A DNA stretch of 42,739 nt from Salibaculum halophilum (GTDB taxonomy: Bacteria > Pseudomonadota > Alphaproteobacteria > Rhodobacterales > Rhodobacteraceae): the NCBI RefSeq assembly GCF_002094885.1, contig NZ_MSIT01000017.1, positions 1-42,739 of the forward strand, written 5' to 3'. Both the position numbers and the translations under genes were made by a program. Below are positions 10,103 through 19,392 of this stretch, piece by piece; position 1 is the stretch's first letter; each line of letters opens with the position of its first letter. The notes under the pieces were generated by a model that did not search any database, was not told the origin of the DNA, and was given only the letters and a program-made list of their open reading frames with translations.

Positions 10103-10983
10103 CAGCCCGGCGCGCCTTGTGCGGGGCGCGAGCGGGTCTCGCGCCAGAAGGAATAGAGCCCGGTGCCCACGATAAGCGCCGCGCCGGTCAGGGTGTAGGC
10201 GTCCAGCGTCTCGCCGAAGATCACCACGCCGAGGCCCAGCCCGAAGAGGATGCGGCTGTAGCGGAAGGGCGCGACGAAGCCGATCTCGCCGACGCGCATC
10301 GCCGCCACCATGGCGTAGATCGCCGGCATGAAGAGCCCCGCGGCCCCGAAGAGGTAGAGCCAGGCCAGGCCCTCGGGCCGTATCGGCGGCGTGTCCTGGA
10401 CGATGCCGATGACGAAGCCGGCGGCGATCAGCGCAAGGAAGGACCCGCAGGAGAGTTGCAGCGTGTGGATGCCGGGCGCGACGCGCCGGGTGGCCAGGTC
10501 GCGGATCGACTGCGACAGCACGCCGAGGAACACCAGCAGCGCGAAGGCGTTGAACTCCGCGCCGGTGGGGCGCAGCACAATCAGCACGCCGACCATGCCC
10601 AGAACGATGGCCGCCCAGCGGCGCCAGCCCACGGGCTCGCCCAGAAACAGCGCCGCGCCCAGCACGACGATCAGCGGGTTGGCCTGCACGATGGTGGTGA
10701 AGAGCGACAGGTCCACCTCGGACAGGGAAAAGACGAAACAGGTGGTCGCCCCGGCCTCGCCGGCGGCGCGCAGCAGCGACGGCCCGCGGAAGATCGCGGG
10801 CGGCATGGGCCGCAGCCCCCGCGCCCGCGCGGCCAGCGCGAAGGCCAGCAGCCCCACGGCCCCCATGACCACCACCACCTGCGCGCGCGGCACGCTGGCG
10901 GTGGCCAGCTTGATGCAGGTATCGACCAAGGCGAAACACGCCATGGCCATGATCATCCAGAGGGCACCGACGAGGTTGTTCAC
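10102..10983 (-). CDS. EamA/DMT-family inner-membrane transporter (first of a pair)
   Basis: A 293-residue DMT transporter with two EamA repeats and about ten membrane helices. It carries IVQANPLIVVLGAALFLG and EPVGWRRW in the first repeat and FRYSR in the second, matching its downstream paralogue. The start is a GTG at 10983 that overlaps the TGA of the Fur-family gene (GTGA), so regulator and transporters form one transcript. The arrangement suggests that the exporters act on something tied to the metal or oxidative signal sensed by the regulator, but that is inference. The substrate is unknown. Confidence 0.85.
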
Positions 10984-11402
10984 TTGGCCCCGCCCCGCTT
11001 GAGCGGCACGCCGTAAAGCTCCAGCCGGTGGCCCTTGAGCCGGTAGCCCAGGCGCCGGGCGATGCGCTCCTGCAGCGCCTCGATCTCGTCGTCGACGAAC
11101 TCGATCACCGCGCCGGTCTCAAGGTCGATCAGGTGGTCGTGGTGGCCCTGGTCGGCCGCCTCGTAGCGGGCGCGCCCGTCGCCGAAATCCAGCCGGTCGA
11201 GGATGCCCTCCTCCTCGAAAAGCTTGACCGTGCGGTAAACCGTGGCCAGCGAGATACGCGGATCGGCCTGCATGGCGCGGGCGTGCAGGTCCTCGACATC
11301 CGGGTGATCCTCGGCCGCGTCCAGCACGCCCGCGATGGTGCGGCGCTGGTCGGTCAGGCGCAGGCCGCGGGCCGCGCATCGCTCCAGGATCGTCTTGGAC
11401 AT
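10980..11402 (-). CDS. Fur-family metal-responsive repressor, Mur-like
   Basis: A 140-residue Fur-family regulator: N-terminal winged helix (LRLTDQRRTIAGVL; recognition helix around SLATVYRTVKLFEE) and C-terminal dimerisation domain with the histidine metal site in GHHDHLIDLETGAVIEF. The CxxC structural zinc site of classical Fur is absent, which is usual for the alphaproteobacterial Fur/Mur branch that responds to manganese or iron. It lacks the HHH haem motif of Irr. The ATG at 11402 follows the family start (MSKTILERC). It overlaps the next gene by four bases and heads a fur-eamA-eamA unit. Which metal it senses is not decidable here. Confidence 0.88.
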   Translation of the reverse strand: MSKTILERCAARGLRLTDQRRTIAGVLDAAEDHPDVEDLHARAMQADPRISLATVYRTVKLFEEEGILDRLDFGDGRARYEAADQGHHDHLIDLETGAVIEFVDDEIEALQERIARRLGYRLKGHRLELYGVPLKRGGAK

Positions 11403-11460
11403 GGTCCCGATCCTTAGAAGATCGCGCCGGGCGTCGCCAGCCCCGATTCCCGCGCTCGGC

Positions 11461-12249
11461 TCACAGCCCGGGCAGGGCCAGCCAGGTGCCGCCCAGGGCG
11501 CGCGCCCGCGCCCCGGTGCCCAGCTTGAAGCGGGCCAGCCCTGGCTGACGCTCGGTGTCGAGCGCGCCGAGGTCCAACGTGTTGTGGCCGTGCTCGGCCA
11601 GCCAGCGCGCGCCGTCGAACAATGTCCGGCAATGGGCGTTAAGCGCGCGCCCCCGCGCCGAGGTCCAGCCGGCCTGGTAGGTGGCCCGCGCGCCGTGCCG
11701 CAGAAACAGCATGGCCGCCACCGGCGTTGCGCCGCACCAGGCCTCTGTGATGCGGGCGCAGCCCGGCGTCTCGCGGGCAATGGCGGCGACGAGCGGGGCG
11801 GGCAGGGCGGCATAGCGCCGCTGCCGCCGCTGCAGCGCCTCGCGCGTGATCAGCCAGTGCGGAGTGCCGGTCCAGGCCCTGTGGCGCAGGGTCAGCCCCG
11901 TGCGTTCGGCCCGGCGCAGGCGGTTGCGCCATTTCGGCTGCAGCACCGCGCGCAGGTCGCCCTGCAAAGGCATCTCGGCGATATGCGCCGGGGTCAGGAT
12001 TTGGCGGAAGCCCGCCGCGCGCAGCGGGGCCTAAGCGGGCCGCTCCGCATTGACGATCCGCAGGCCCAGGCGTCGGGCCGCCCGCAGGCCCTCCACGTCA
12101 GTCACTTCGGCTCGTGACAGCAGGGCCTGCCACCCGGCCAGGGGCAGGCGGCGGCGCAGCAGCAGGCCCGCGGCGCAGCGGCGGGGCGCCTGGCCGCAGG
12201 CCACAAGGCCGCGCGCGAAGGCTTCGGATTGTTGCAGCGCCGTATCCAT
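11461..12249 (-). pseudogene. GNAT/FemAB-like acyltransferase interrupted by an in-frame TAG
   Basis: One reading frame from the ATG at 12249 to the TGA at 11461 encodes a GNAT/FemAB-like transferase of about 262 residues, but codon 73 is TAG (12031-12033). Before it, residues 1-72 end ...GLRIVNAERPA. After it, the frame continues APLRAAGFRQILTPAHIAE and then the GNAT core (KWRNRLRRAER, ATYQAGWTSARGRALNAH, LDLGALDTERQPGLARFKLG). Both halves fit one protein with no frameshift. The downstream part could be translated from an internal ATG at 11973 as 170 residues, lacking the N-terminal domain. I infer a nonsense mutation; a sequencing error is the alternative. Such proteins often modify peptidoglycan or small molecules. 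Confidence 0.75.
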
Positions 12250-12294
12250 GGCGCCGTTAGGCCGATCGAAACCTAAGGCCGGGTTAATGGGACC

Positions 12295-12423
12295 ATGCGC
12301 AGGGTCCACGGACGCATCATCAGGGCACCACGCCCGACACCGCTGTGCGCGGCGCTGGTCGCGGCCGGGTGCGCCCTGGCGGGCGGGGCGCTGATCGCCC
12401 TGGCCGGCTGGCTGATCTGCTAG
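12295..12423 (+). CDS. Possible 42-residue single-span membrane protein
   Basis: ATG at 12295 to TAG at 12421-12423 encodes a basic N-terminus (MRRVHGRIIRAPRP) followed by a hydrophobic stretch (LCAALVAAGCALAGGALIAL) and AGWLIC, the layout of a one-span inner-membrane miniprotein with the basic end inside. The ribosome-binding site is weak. It is the only plus-strand candidate between two minus-strand genes, and a 28-bp palindrome starts exactly at its stop codon. That placement favours a real transcript, but no homologue can be named. Confidence 0.35.
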   Translation: MRRVHGRIIRAPRPTPLCAALVAAGCALAGGALIALAGWLIC

Positions 12424-12450
12424 GCGGCGGCGCGTCGACGCGCCGCCGCC
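12423..12450. terminator. 28-bp perfect palindrome between the mini-ORF and tyrS
   Basis: GGCGGCGGCGCGTC followed directly by its reverse complement GACGCGCCGCCGCC: a perfect 14+14 palindrome centred on GTCGAC. It lies six bases beyond the tyrS stop and begins on the last base of the mini-ORF stop, so it is well placed to end transcription on both strands. No T tract follows. Confidence 0.6.
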
Positions 12451-12456
12451 CCGCGG

Positions 12457-13716
12457 TCAGCCCAGCGCCACCATGGCGTGGCGTTTCCGGCCCGCGGACA
12501 GCTTGATCGGCGTGGCAAGGTCGCCCGCGGTGATCATCCGGCCGGCGTCGGTCAGTGGTGCATCGTCCAGCCGCGCGCCGTTGTCGGCGATCAGGCGCTT
12601 GGCTTCCTTGCCGCTGGCGGCAAGGCCGGACCGCACGATGAGCTGCACCACGGAAATCCCCGCGCCGATCTCGTCGGCGGACAGCGTCAGGGTGGGCAAG
12701 TCACCACCCGCGCCGCCCTTCTCGAAGACCTCGCGCGCGGTGGCCTCGGCGGCGCGCGCCGCCGACGCGCCGTGCAACAGCGTCGTCACTTCGTTGGCCA
12801 GCACGATCTTGGCTTCGTTGATCTCGGACCCGCCGAGGGCGCCCAGCCGCGCGCATTCGTTCAGCGGCACCTCGGTATAGAGCTTCAGGAACCGGCCCGT
12901 ATCCGCATCAGTCGTGTTGCGCCAGAACTGCCAGAACTCGTAGGGGCTCAGCATCTCGGAATTCAGCCAGATCGCGCCGCCCGCCGACTTGCCCATCTTG
13001 CGCCCGTCCGACGTTGTCAGGAGCGGCGTTGTCAGGCCGTAGATCTCGGACTCCAGCACCCGGCGGGTCAGGTCGATGCCATTGACGATGTTGCCCCACT
13101 GGTCGGACCCGCCCATCTGCAACAGGCAATCGTAGCGGCGGTGCAGTTCCAGGAAGTCGTAGGCCTGCAGGATCATGTAGTTGAATTCGAGAAACGACAG
13201 GCTCTGTTCGCGGTCCAGTCGTGACTTGACCGACTCGAAGGACAGCATCCGGTTGACCGAGAAATGCCGCCCGATGTCGCGCAGGAAATCGAGGTAGTTC
13301 AGCCCGTCCAGCCATTCGGCGTTGTCTAGCATCAGCGCGGCATTGCCGCCTGCCGTTTCCGTGCCGTAGTCGAGATAGCGCGCGAACACCGCCTGCATCC
13401 CGGCGATGTTGGCGCCGATCTGGTCGGGGGTCAGCAGCGGGCGTTCCTCGGCGCGGAAACTCGGGTCGCCGACCTTGGTGGTGCCGCCGCCCATCAGCGT
13501 GACGGGGCGGTGCCCGGTCTTCTGGAACCAGCGCAGCAGCATGACGTTGAGCAAGTGCCCCACGTGCAGCGACTGCGCGGTTGCGTCATAGCCGATATAG
13601 GCCGTCACCATCCCCTTGCTCAGCGCCTCGTCCAGGCCCTGGTAATCCGTGCAATCGGCCAGAAAGCCGCGCTCCATGATCGTGGCCATGAATTCGGACT
13701 TGGGATGGTAGGTCAT
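12457..13716 (-). CDS. tyrS: Tyrosyl-tRNA synthetase
   Basis: Charges tRNA-Tyr. The protein has 419 residues, the normal bacterial length. The class I signatures are HVGH at 51-54 and KMGKS at 240-244 (a KMSKS variant common in alphaproteobacteria). Further markers are [11 protein letters not shown] near 76-86 and the tyrosine-binding YMILQAYDF near 180-188. The C-terminal S4-like RNA-binding domain is present ([23 protein letters not shown]). The ATG at 13716 is the first in the frame. It is divergent from anmK with about 60 bases between starts. No leader peptide or T-box is seen in that short gap. Confidence 0.97.
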   Translation of the reverse strand: MTYHPKSEFMATIMERGFLADCTDYQGLDEALSKGMVTAYIGYDATAQSLHVGHLLNVMLLRWFQKTGHRPVTLMGGGTTKVGDPSFRAEERPLLTPDQIGANIAGMQAVFARYLDYGTETAGGNAALMLDNAEWLDGLNYLDFLRDIGRHFSVNRMLSFESVKSRLDREQSLSFLEFNYMILQAYDFLELHRRYDCLLQMGGSDQWGNIVNGIDLTRRVLESEIYGLTTPLLTTSDGRKMGKSAGGAIWLNSEMLSPYEFWQFWRNTTDADTGRFLKLYTEVPLNECARLGALGGSEINEAKIVLANEVTTLLHGASAARAAEATAREVFEKGGAGGDLPTLTLSADEIGAGISVVQLIVRSGLAASGKEAKRLIADNGARLDDAPLTDAGRMITAGDLATPIKLSAGRKRHAMVALG

Positions 13717-13778
13717 GTCTTGTCCCCGTGATGGCGTCGGCGCACTCTATAGAGGGCAGTCAGGCAGAGGAAAAGCGG

Positions 13779-14870
13779 ATGTTGACTGGGGATGCGGTTC
13801 TGGTCGCCGGGGCCATGTCCGGCACCTCGCTCGACGGTGTAGACGTGGCCGTGATCGAAAGTGACGGTGATCGGCTGCTGGGGATCGGCGAGACGCGGTT
13901 CCACCCCTACGACACCGCCCAGCGGGCGGTGCTGCGCGCCGCGCTGGGCAAGTGGCCGGGCGCCGATCTCGCCCGGGCCGCCGAGATCGTCGAGACGGTT
14001 CATGCCCAAGCGCTGTCCGGGCTGGACGGGGTGACGCTGGCGGGGTTTCACGGCCAGACCCTCGCGCATGATCCGCGCGGGCGCGGCACGCACCAACTGG
14101 GCGACGGGGCGGTATTGGCCGCGGTGCTGGGCCTGCCGGTGGTCTGGGATTTCCGGTCGGCGGACGTGCGCATGGGCGGCGAGGGGGCGCCGCTGGCGCC
14201 CTTCTACCATTTCGCGCTGGCCCGCTGGCTGGGGGCCGAGGCGCCGCTGGCGGTCCTGAACCTCGGCGGCGTGGGCAACCTGACCTGGATCGACCCGCGC
14301 CAGCCGGCGCCCGAGGCGCTAGGCGCGCTGCTGGCCTTCGATACCGGGCCGGCCAACGCCCCGATCAATGACCTGATGCAGGCCCGGCACGGGCTGGACC
14401 GGGACGAGGGCGGCGCGCTGGCCGCGCGGGGCACGGCGGACGCCGGGATAGTCGGCGATTTCCTGGCTTCATCCTTTTTCTCAAGACCGCCGCCGAAATC
14501 CCTAGACCGAAACGAATTTTCCAAGCTCGAAGAGGCCGTCTCCGGGCTGGCCGATGCCGACGCCGCGGCCACCCTGACGGCTTGTGCCGCGGCCGCCGTG
14601 GCGCGGGGGCTGGATCAGTGCCCGATGCTGCCAGCGCGGGTGCTCGTCGCGGGCGGGGGGCGGCACAACCGCACGCTGATGGCCATGATCGCGGCGGGCT
14701 GTGACTGTCCCGTCGCGCCGGTCGAGTCGGTGGGGCTGGACGGCGACATGCTCGAGGCGCAGGCCTTCGCCTTCCTGGCGGTGCGGGTGGCGCGCGGGCT
14801 GCCGACCTCGTGCCCGGGCACGACCGGGGTGGCCGCGCCGGTGGGCGGAGGAACGATCAGTCAACCGTGA
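13779..14870 (+). CDS. anmK: Anhydro-N-acetylmuramic acid kinase
   Basis: Phosphorylates and opens 1,6-anhydro-MurNAc during recycling of cell-wall muropeptides. The 363-residue protein starts with the ATP-binding [15 protein letters not shown] (residues 10-24) and has [27 protein letters not shown] and the conserved [11 protein letters not shown]. The ATG at 13779 is preferred over in-frame GTG 13728 and ATG 13731 because AGAGGAAAAG lies just upstream and the family begins here. Codons 229-251 or so (about 14466-14530) are packed with rare A/T-ending codons (TCA, AGA, CTA, CGA, TTT) although the encoded segment is the most conserved of the family. Confidence 0.94.
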   Translation: MLTGDAVLVAGAMSGTSLDGVDVAVIESDGDRLLGIGETRFHPYDTAQRAVLRAALGKWPGADLARAAEIVETVHAQALSGLDGVTLAGFHGQTLAHDPRGRGTHQLGDGAVLAAVLGLPVVWDFRSADVRMGGEGAPLAPFYHFALARWLGAEAPLAVLNLGGVGNLTWIDPRQPAPEALGALLAFDTGPANAPINDLMQARHGLDRDEGGALAARGTADAGIVGDFLASSFFSRPPPKSLDRNEFSKLEEAVSGLADADAAATLTACAAAAVARGLDQCPMLPARVLVAGGGRHNRTLMAMIAAGCDCPVAPVESVGLDGDMLEAQAFAFLAVRVARGLPTSCPGTTGVAAPVGGGTISQP

Positions 14871-15202
14871 CAGCTCACGGCCCGGGTCGATATCACCTCA
14901 TTGACGAGTCGCGAGGCGTATCTTGCATACAGGGCTGGCGACACCGCGACAGGTGATCAGGGGCATGTCAGGGACCTGTGCGGTTCTTTGATTGCGCGAC
15001 AGGTTGCGCGGGAAAGGTAGCGGGTCCGTGATCACGCGCGGCGGCGATGCAACAGCCGCGACAGGCTGACCGTCCGGCTGTTGCGTGGACCTTGCGGGTT
15101 TAATACGGCGAATTCCGGGGGCAACGTGCCTATTGTCGCTGGTCGATCAAGTGACGATCTTAGCGTGCCCATCGCTGAAACTTTAAAGAGATGGAGAATA
15201 GA
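14871..15202. other. Intergenic region with one hairpin
   Basis: No gene is seen. GCAACAGCCG at 15049-15058 and GCAACAGCCG in reverse complement at 15075-15084 can form a 10-bp stem with a 16-base loop. The AT-richer last 60 bases before the outer-membrane protein gene probably hold its promoter, but I cannot fix the boxes. Confidence 0.45.
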
Positions 15203-15805
15203 ATGAAACAGCAAATTGTGCTGGCCCTTGCCGCCAGCCTCACCGCAAGCTCCGCTTTGGCCGGTGGCATGAGCGAGCCTGTTCCCGAGCCTGACCCGGT
15301 CGTGATTGATCCTGTCGACCCGGCACCGGCCTGGACCGGCTTTTACGCCGGCGGGTCGCTGGGCTACGCCGATGCGACGGAGTCCACGGTCTATTTCGCT
15401 GACCAACTCGACGGGCTGACCTACGGGGTTCATGCCGGGTATGACCGTGATTTCGGCAGCGCAGTGCTCGGCGGCGAGCTGGAGCTTTCGGGCTTTGACA
15501 TTGAAGCTTCTGCTGACGGTGTTCCTTTTAAGATCGACAGCGTTCTGCGGGCCAAATTGCGCGCGGGGTACGACGCCGGCAACTGGCTGCCTTACCTGAC
15601 CGCAGGCGCGGCGCGGTTGACGACGAGCGGTTTGGGTTACGACAGCGACACCGGGTCGTTTTACGGCGTGGGTGTCGATTACCGCCTGGGTAACGACATG
15701 CGGGTCGGCGCAGAGGTGCTGGACCACCAGTTCGATGATTTCGCGAGCAGCGGCGACGACTTTGATGTCACGACCGTGTCTGCCCGGGTGTCCTTCGAAT
15801 TCTGA
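15203..15805 (+). CDS. Outer-membrane beta-barrel protein, OmpA/Omp25-like
   Basis: A 200-residue protein with signal peptide MKQQIVLALAASLTASSALA, a short proline/acid-rich linker (PVPEPDPVVIDPVDPAPAW) and an eight-stranded beta-barrel opening with TGFYAGGSLGYA. The last residue is Phe (VSARVSFEF), the usual signal for insertion by the BAM complex. It matches the Omp25/porin-family small barrels of alphaproteobacteria. The ATG at 15203 has GGAG at a good distance; an in-frame ATG four codons earlier is less suitable. Codon use is somewhat less GC-biased than in the neighbours, as often for abundant surface proteins. It is followed by a strong terminator, so it is monocistronic. Confidence 0.88.
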   Translation: MKQQIVLALAASLTASSALAGGMSEPVPEPDPVVIDPVDPAPAWTGFYAGGSLGYADATESTVYFADQLDGLTYGVHAGYDRDFGSAVLGGELELSGFDIEASADGVPFKIDSVLRAKLRAGYDAGNWLPYLTAGAARLTTSGLGYDSDTGSFYGVGVDYRLGNDMRVGAEVLDHQFDDFASSGDDFDVTTVSARVSFEF

Positions 15806-15837
15806 TCGCCCGTGGGCAGACGTGAACCTGATCAGTC

Positions 15838-15870
15838 AAAGCGGCCCCTGCGCGGGCCGCTTTTTCTTTC
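15838..15870 (+). terminator. Strong intrinsic terminator after the outer-membrane protein gene
   Basis: AAAGCGGCCC and GGGCCGCTTT form a perfect 10-bp stem with a 6-base loop, followed by TTCTTTC. It is the best rho-independent terminator in the window, 32 bases after the stop codon. Confidence 0.9.
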
Positions 15871-15873
15871 GTT

Positions 15874-15892
15874 CCCGGCTGCTACAGCCGGG
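15874..15892. repeat. Second hairpin behind the terminator
   Basis: CCCGGCTG, loop CTA, CAGCCGGG: a perfect 8-bp stem immediately behind the terminator and ahead of the cysS leader region. It may be a back-up terminator or belong to the cysS upstream region. Confidence 0.5.
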
Positions 15893-15931
15893 CCGCGGCC
15901 CGCGAATCTGCCGGGGCGGCGCCGTCCGGGG

Positions 15932-15961
15932 TTGCCACCGCCCGTGGCGACGGTCTATCAC
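15932..15961 (+). promoter_or_regulatory. Possible promoter of the cysS leader
   Basis: TTGCCA at 15932-15937 and TATCAC at 15956-15961, 18 bases apart; alternative -10 readings with 16-17 base spacing are also possible. Transcription would then begin at or very near the ATG of the cysteine-rich leader frame, giving a leaderless start. An inverted repeat GTTGCCAC/GTGGCGAC overlaps the -35 box. Confidence 0.3.
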
Positions 15962-15967
15962 TATGCC

Positions 15968-16009
15968 ATGAAGAGCATCTGCACCCTTTGCTGCATTATT
16001 CCCTGCTGA
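15968..16009 (+). CDS. Putative cysteine-rich leader peptide of cysS
   Basis: A 13-codon frame, MKSICTLCCIIPC then TGA, lies 87 bases upstream of the cysS start. Four of its 13 residues are cysteine (positions 5, 8, 9 and 13), an amino acid that is otherwise rare. Regulatory leader peptides of amino-acid genes carry runs of the regulated amino acid, so this fits a ribosome-stalling leader that senses charged tRNA-Cys. An inverted repeat CGCGGGC (16019-16025) / GCCCGCG (16064-16070) lies between it and cysS and could form alternative structures. No clear Shine-Dalgarno precedes it, but a promoter placed for leaderless transcription may. The role is inferred. Confidence 0.5.
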   Translation: MKSICTLCCIIPC

Positions 16010-16096
16010 CACCAGTCGCGCGGGCCGCTCTTTCACGTTTCCCTTGATCCAGAAAGTCGCTAAGCCCGCGGGCGCAAACCGCCTTGAGGCCGCATC

Positions 16097-17530
<1,434 letters not shown>

Positions 17531-17642
17531 CGCCTGTTACCAAAACCCAGGCCGGCGCCCGGCCCGCACGGGGCGCCTTGCCGCAAAGACTTTCATCACT
17601 TCCGCGCGCCCCGGTGCCGGTCGGCAAGACGTCACCGAAGCG

Positions 17643-17663
17643 CCCGCCCCGTGGGGGGGCGGG
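17643..17663 (+). terminator. GC-rich hairpin between cysS and cimA
   Basis: CCCGCCCC, loop GTGGG, GGGGCGGG: a perfect 8-bp stem. Another inverted repeat GGCGCCC/GGGCGCC lies at about 17554-17577. There is no T tract. The structures argue that the space between cysS and cimA is untranslated. Confidence 0.35.
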
Positions 17664-17714
17664 TCGGGCGCTGGCCGGCGGTGCCGGCCCGGTGCCCCGC
17701 GGGAGCGATGCGCC

Positions 17715-19337
17715 ATGACACGGGACCGCCTCTACCTCTACGACACCACCCTGCGCGACGGCCAGCAGACGCAGGGCGTGCAGTTCTCCACCGCCGACAA
17801 GCAGGCCATCGCCGAGGTGCTCGACGAGCTGGGCCTCGACTACATTGAGGGCGGCTGGCCCGGCGCCAATCCCACCGACAACGACTTCTTCGCCGCCGCC
17901 CCGCGGACCGGTGCAACGCTCGCGGCCTTCGGCATGACCAAGCGCGCGGGGCGGTCGGCCGAAAACGACGACGTGCTCGCCGCCGTACTGAACGCGAACA
18001 CACCGGCCGTCTGCATCGTCGGCAAGACGCATGATTTCCACGTGGAAAAGGCGCTGGGGATCACGCTGGACGAAAACCGCGCCAATATCCACGACAGCAT
18101 CGCCCATATCGCCGCGCAGGGGCGCGAGGCGCTGTTCGACGCGGAGCATTTCTTCGACGGCTGGAAGGCCAACCCGGCCTATGCGCTGGAGGCCTGCGTC
18201 GCCGCCTACGCGGCGGGTGCGCGCTGGGTGGTGCTTTGCGATACCAACGGCGGCGCGCTGCCCCACGAGGTGGCCGCGGCCACGGCAGCGGTGATCGCGG
18301 CCGGCGTGCCGGGCGACCATGTCGGCATCCACACCCACAACGACACCGAGAACGCGGTGGCCAACACGCTGGCGGCGGTGGACGCCGGCGCGCGTCAGGT
18401 GCAGGGCACGCTCAACGGGCTGGGCGAACGCTGCGGCAATGCCAACCTGACGACGCTGATCCCGACGCTGCTGCTGAAGGAGCCCTACGCCAGCCGCTAC
18501 GAGACGGGCGTGACCGCGCAGGCCCTAACCGGGTTGACCCGCGCCGCGCGGCTGCTCGACGACATCCTCAACCGCGTGCCGATGAAACAGGCCGCCTATG
18601 TCGGCACATCGGCCTTCGCGCACAAGGCAGGCCTGCACGCCAGCGCCATCGCCAAGGACCCCACGACCTATGAACACATCGACCCCGCGCTGGTGGGCAA
18701 CACGCGCATCGTGCCGATGTCCAACCAGGCCGGGCAGTCCAACCTGCGCGAACGCCTGACCGGGGCGGGCATCGAGGTGGACAAGGGCGACCCGGCGCTG
18801 GCCCGCATCCTCGAGCGGATCAAGCGGCAGGAATCGGCCGGCTTTGCCTATGACACCGCGCAGGCCAGTTTCGAACTGCTGGCGCGCGACGAACTGGGCA
18901 CGCTGCCGGCCTTTTTCGACGTGGAACGCTACCGGGTGATTTCCGAACGCCGCCGCAATGCCCGTGGCGAGATCGTGGTGGAATCCGAGGCCGTGGTGAC
19001 GGTCAGCATCCGCGGCACCGCGCGGACCAGCTATTTCAAGAACGAGCACGCGCAGGACATGTCCGACGAGGGGCCGGTCAACGCGCTCTGGCAGGCGCTC
19101 AAGTCCGATCTCGGCCCTTACCAGGCGATGATCGACGACATGAAACTGGTGGACTTCAAGGTGCGCATCACCAACGGCGGGACCGAGGCGGTGACTCGCG
19201 TGATCATCGACTACCAGGATGGCGCGGGGCACCGCTGGGCCACGGTGGGCGTGAGCGCCAATATCGTCGATGCCGCCTTCGACGCGCTGCACGAGGGGAT
19301 CGTCTGGAAACTGCTGCGCGACGAGGCCGTGGCATGA
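17715..19337 (+). CDS. cimA: Citramalate synthase
   Basis: Condenses acetyl-CoA and pyruvate to (R)-citramalate, the first step of the threonine-independent route to isoleucine. The 540-residue protein belongs to the LeuA/CimA family: DTTLRDGQQTQGVQFS at 10-25 (metal and catalytic residues), the metal-binding HTHNDTENAVANTLA, and GTLNGLGERCGNANL. The C-terminal third is the LeuA-type regulatory domain that binds the feedback inhibitor (isoleucine in known cases). The QTQGVQFS form and the overall length fit the long citramalate synthases rather than isopropylmalate synthase. The ATG at 17715 is the family start. Two hairpins fill the gap to the next gene. Confidence 0.92.
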   Translation: MTRDRLYLYDTTLRDGQQTQGVQFSTADKQAIAEVLDELGLDYIEGGWPGANPTDNDFFAAAPRTGATLAAFGMTKRAGRSAENDDVLAAVLNANTPAVCIVGKTHDFHVEKALGITLDENRANIHDSIAHIAAQGREALFDAEHFFDGWKANPAYALEACVAAYAAGARWVVLCDTNGGALPHEVAAATAAVIAAGVPGDHVGIHTHNDTENAVANTLAAVDAGARQVQGTLNGLGERCGNANLTTLIPTLLLKEPYASRYETGVTAQALTGLTRAARLLDDILNRVPMKQAAYVGTSAFAHKAGLHASAIAKDPTTYEHIDPALVGNTRIVPMSNQAGQSNLRERLTGAGIEVDKGDPALARILERIKRQESAGFAYDTAQASFELLARDELGTLPAFFDVERYRVISERRRNARGEIVVESEAVVTVSIRGTARTSYFKNEHAQDMSDEGPVNALWQALKSDLGPYQAMIDDMKLVDFKVRITNGGTEAVTRVIIDYQDGAGHRWATVGVSANIVDAAFDALHEGIVWKLLRDEAVA

Positions 19338-19359
19338 CCGAATTTCCAGAAATTCGGTC
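19336..19359. repeat. First of two AT-rich perfect hairpins
   Basis: GACCGAATTT, loop CCAG, AAATTCGGTC: a perfect 10-bp stem that begins inside the cimA stop codon. Its centre contains TTCCAGAA, the reverse complement of the TTCTGGAA core in the second hairpin. Confidence 0.8.
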
Positions 19360-19362
19360 GCG

Positions 19363-19388
19363 CCCCCAAAATTCTGGAATTTTGGGGG
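19363..19388. repeat. Second of two AT-rich perfect hairpins
   Basis: CCCCCAAAATTC, two-base loop TG, GAATTTTGGGGG: a perfect 12-bp stem ending four bases before the ATG of the next gene. The G run of its 3' arm is the only ribosome-binding-site-like sequence available, so folding could hide the start. Confidence 0.8.
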
Positions 19389-19392
19389 CCGC

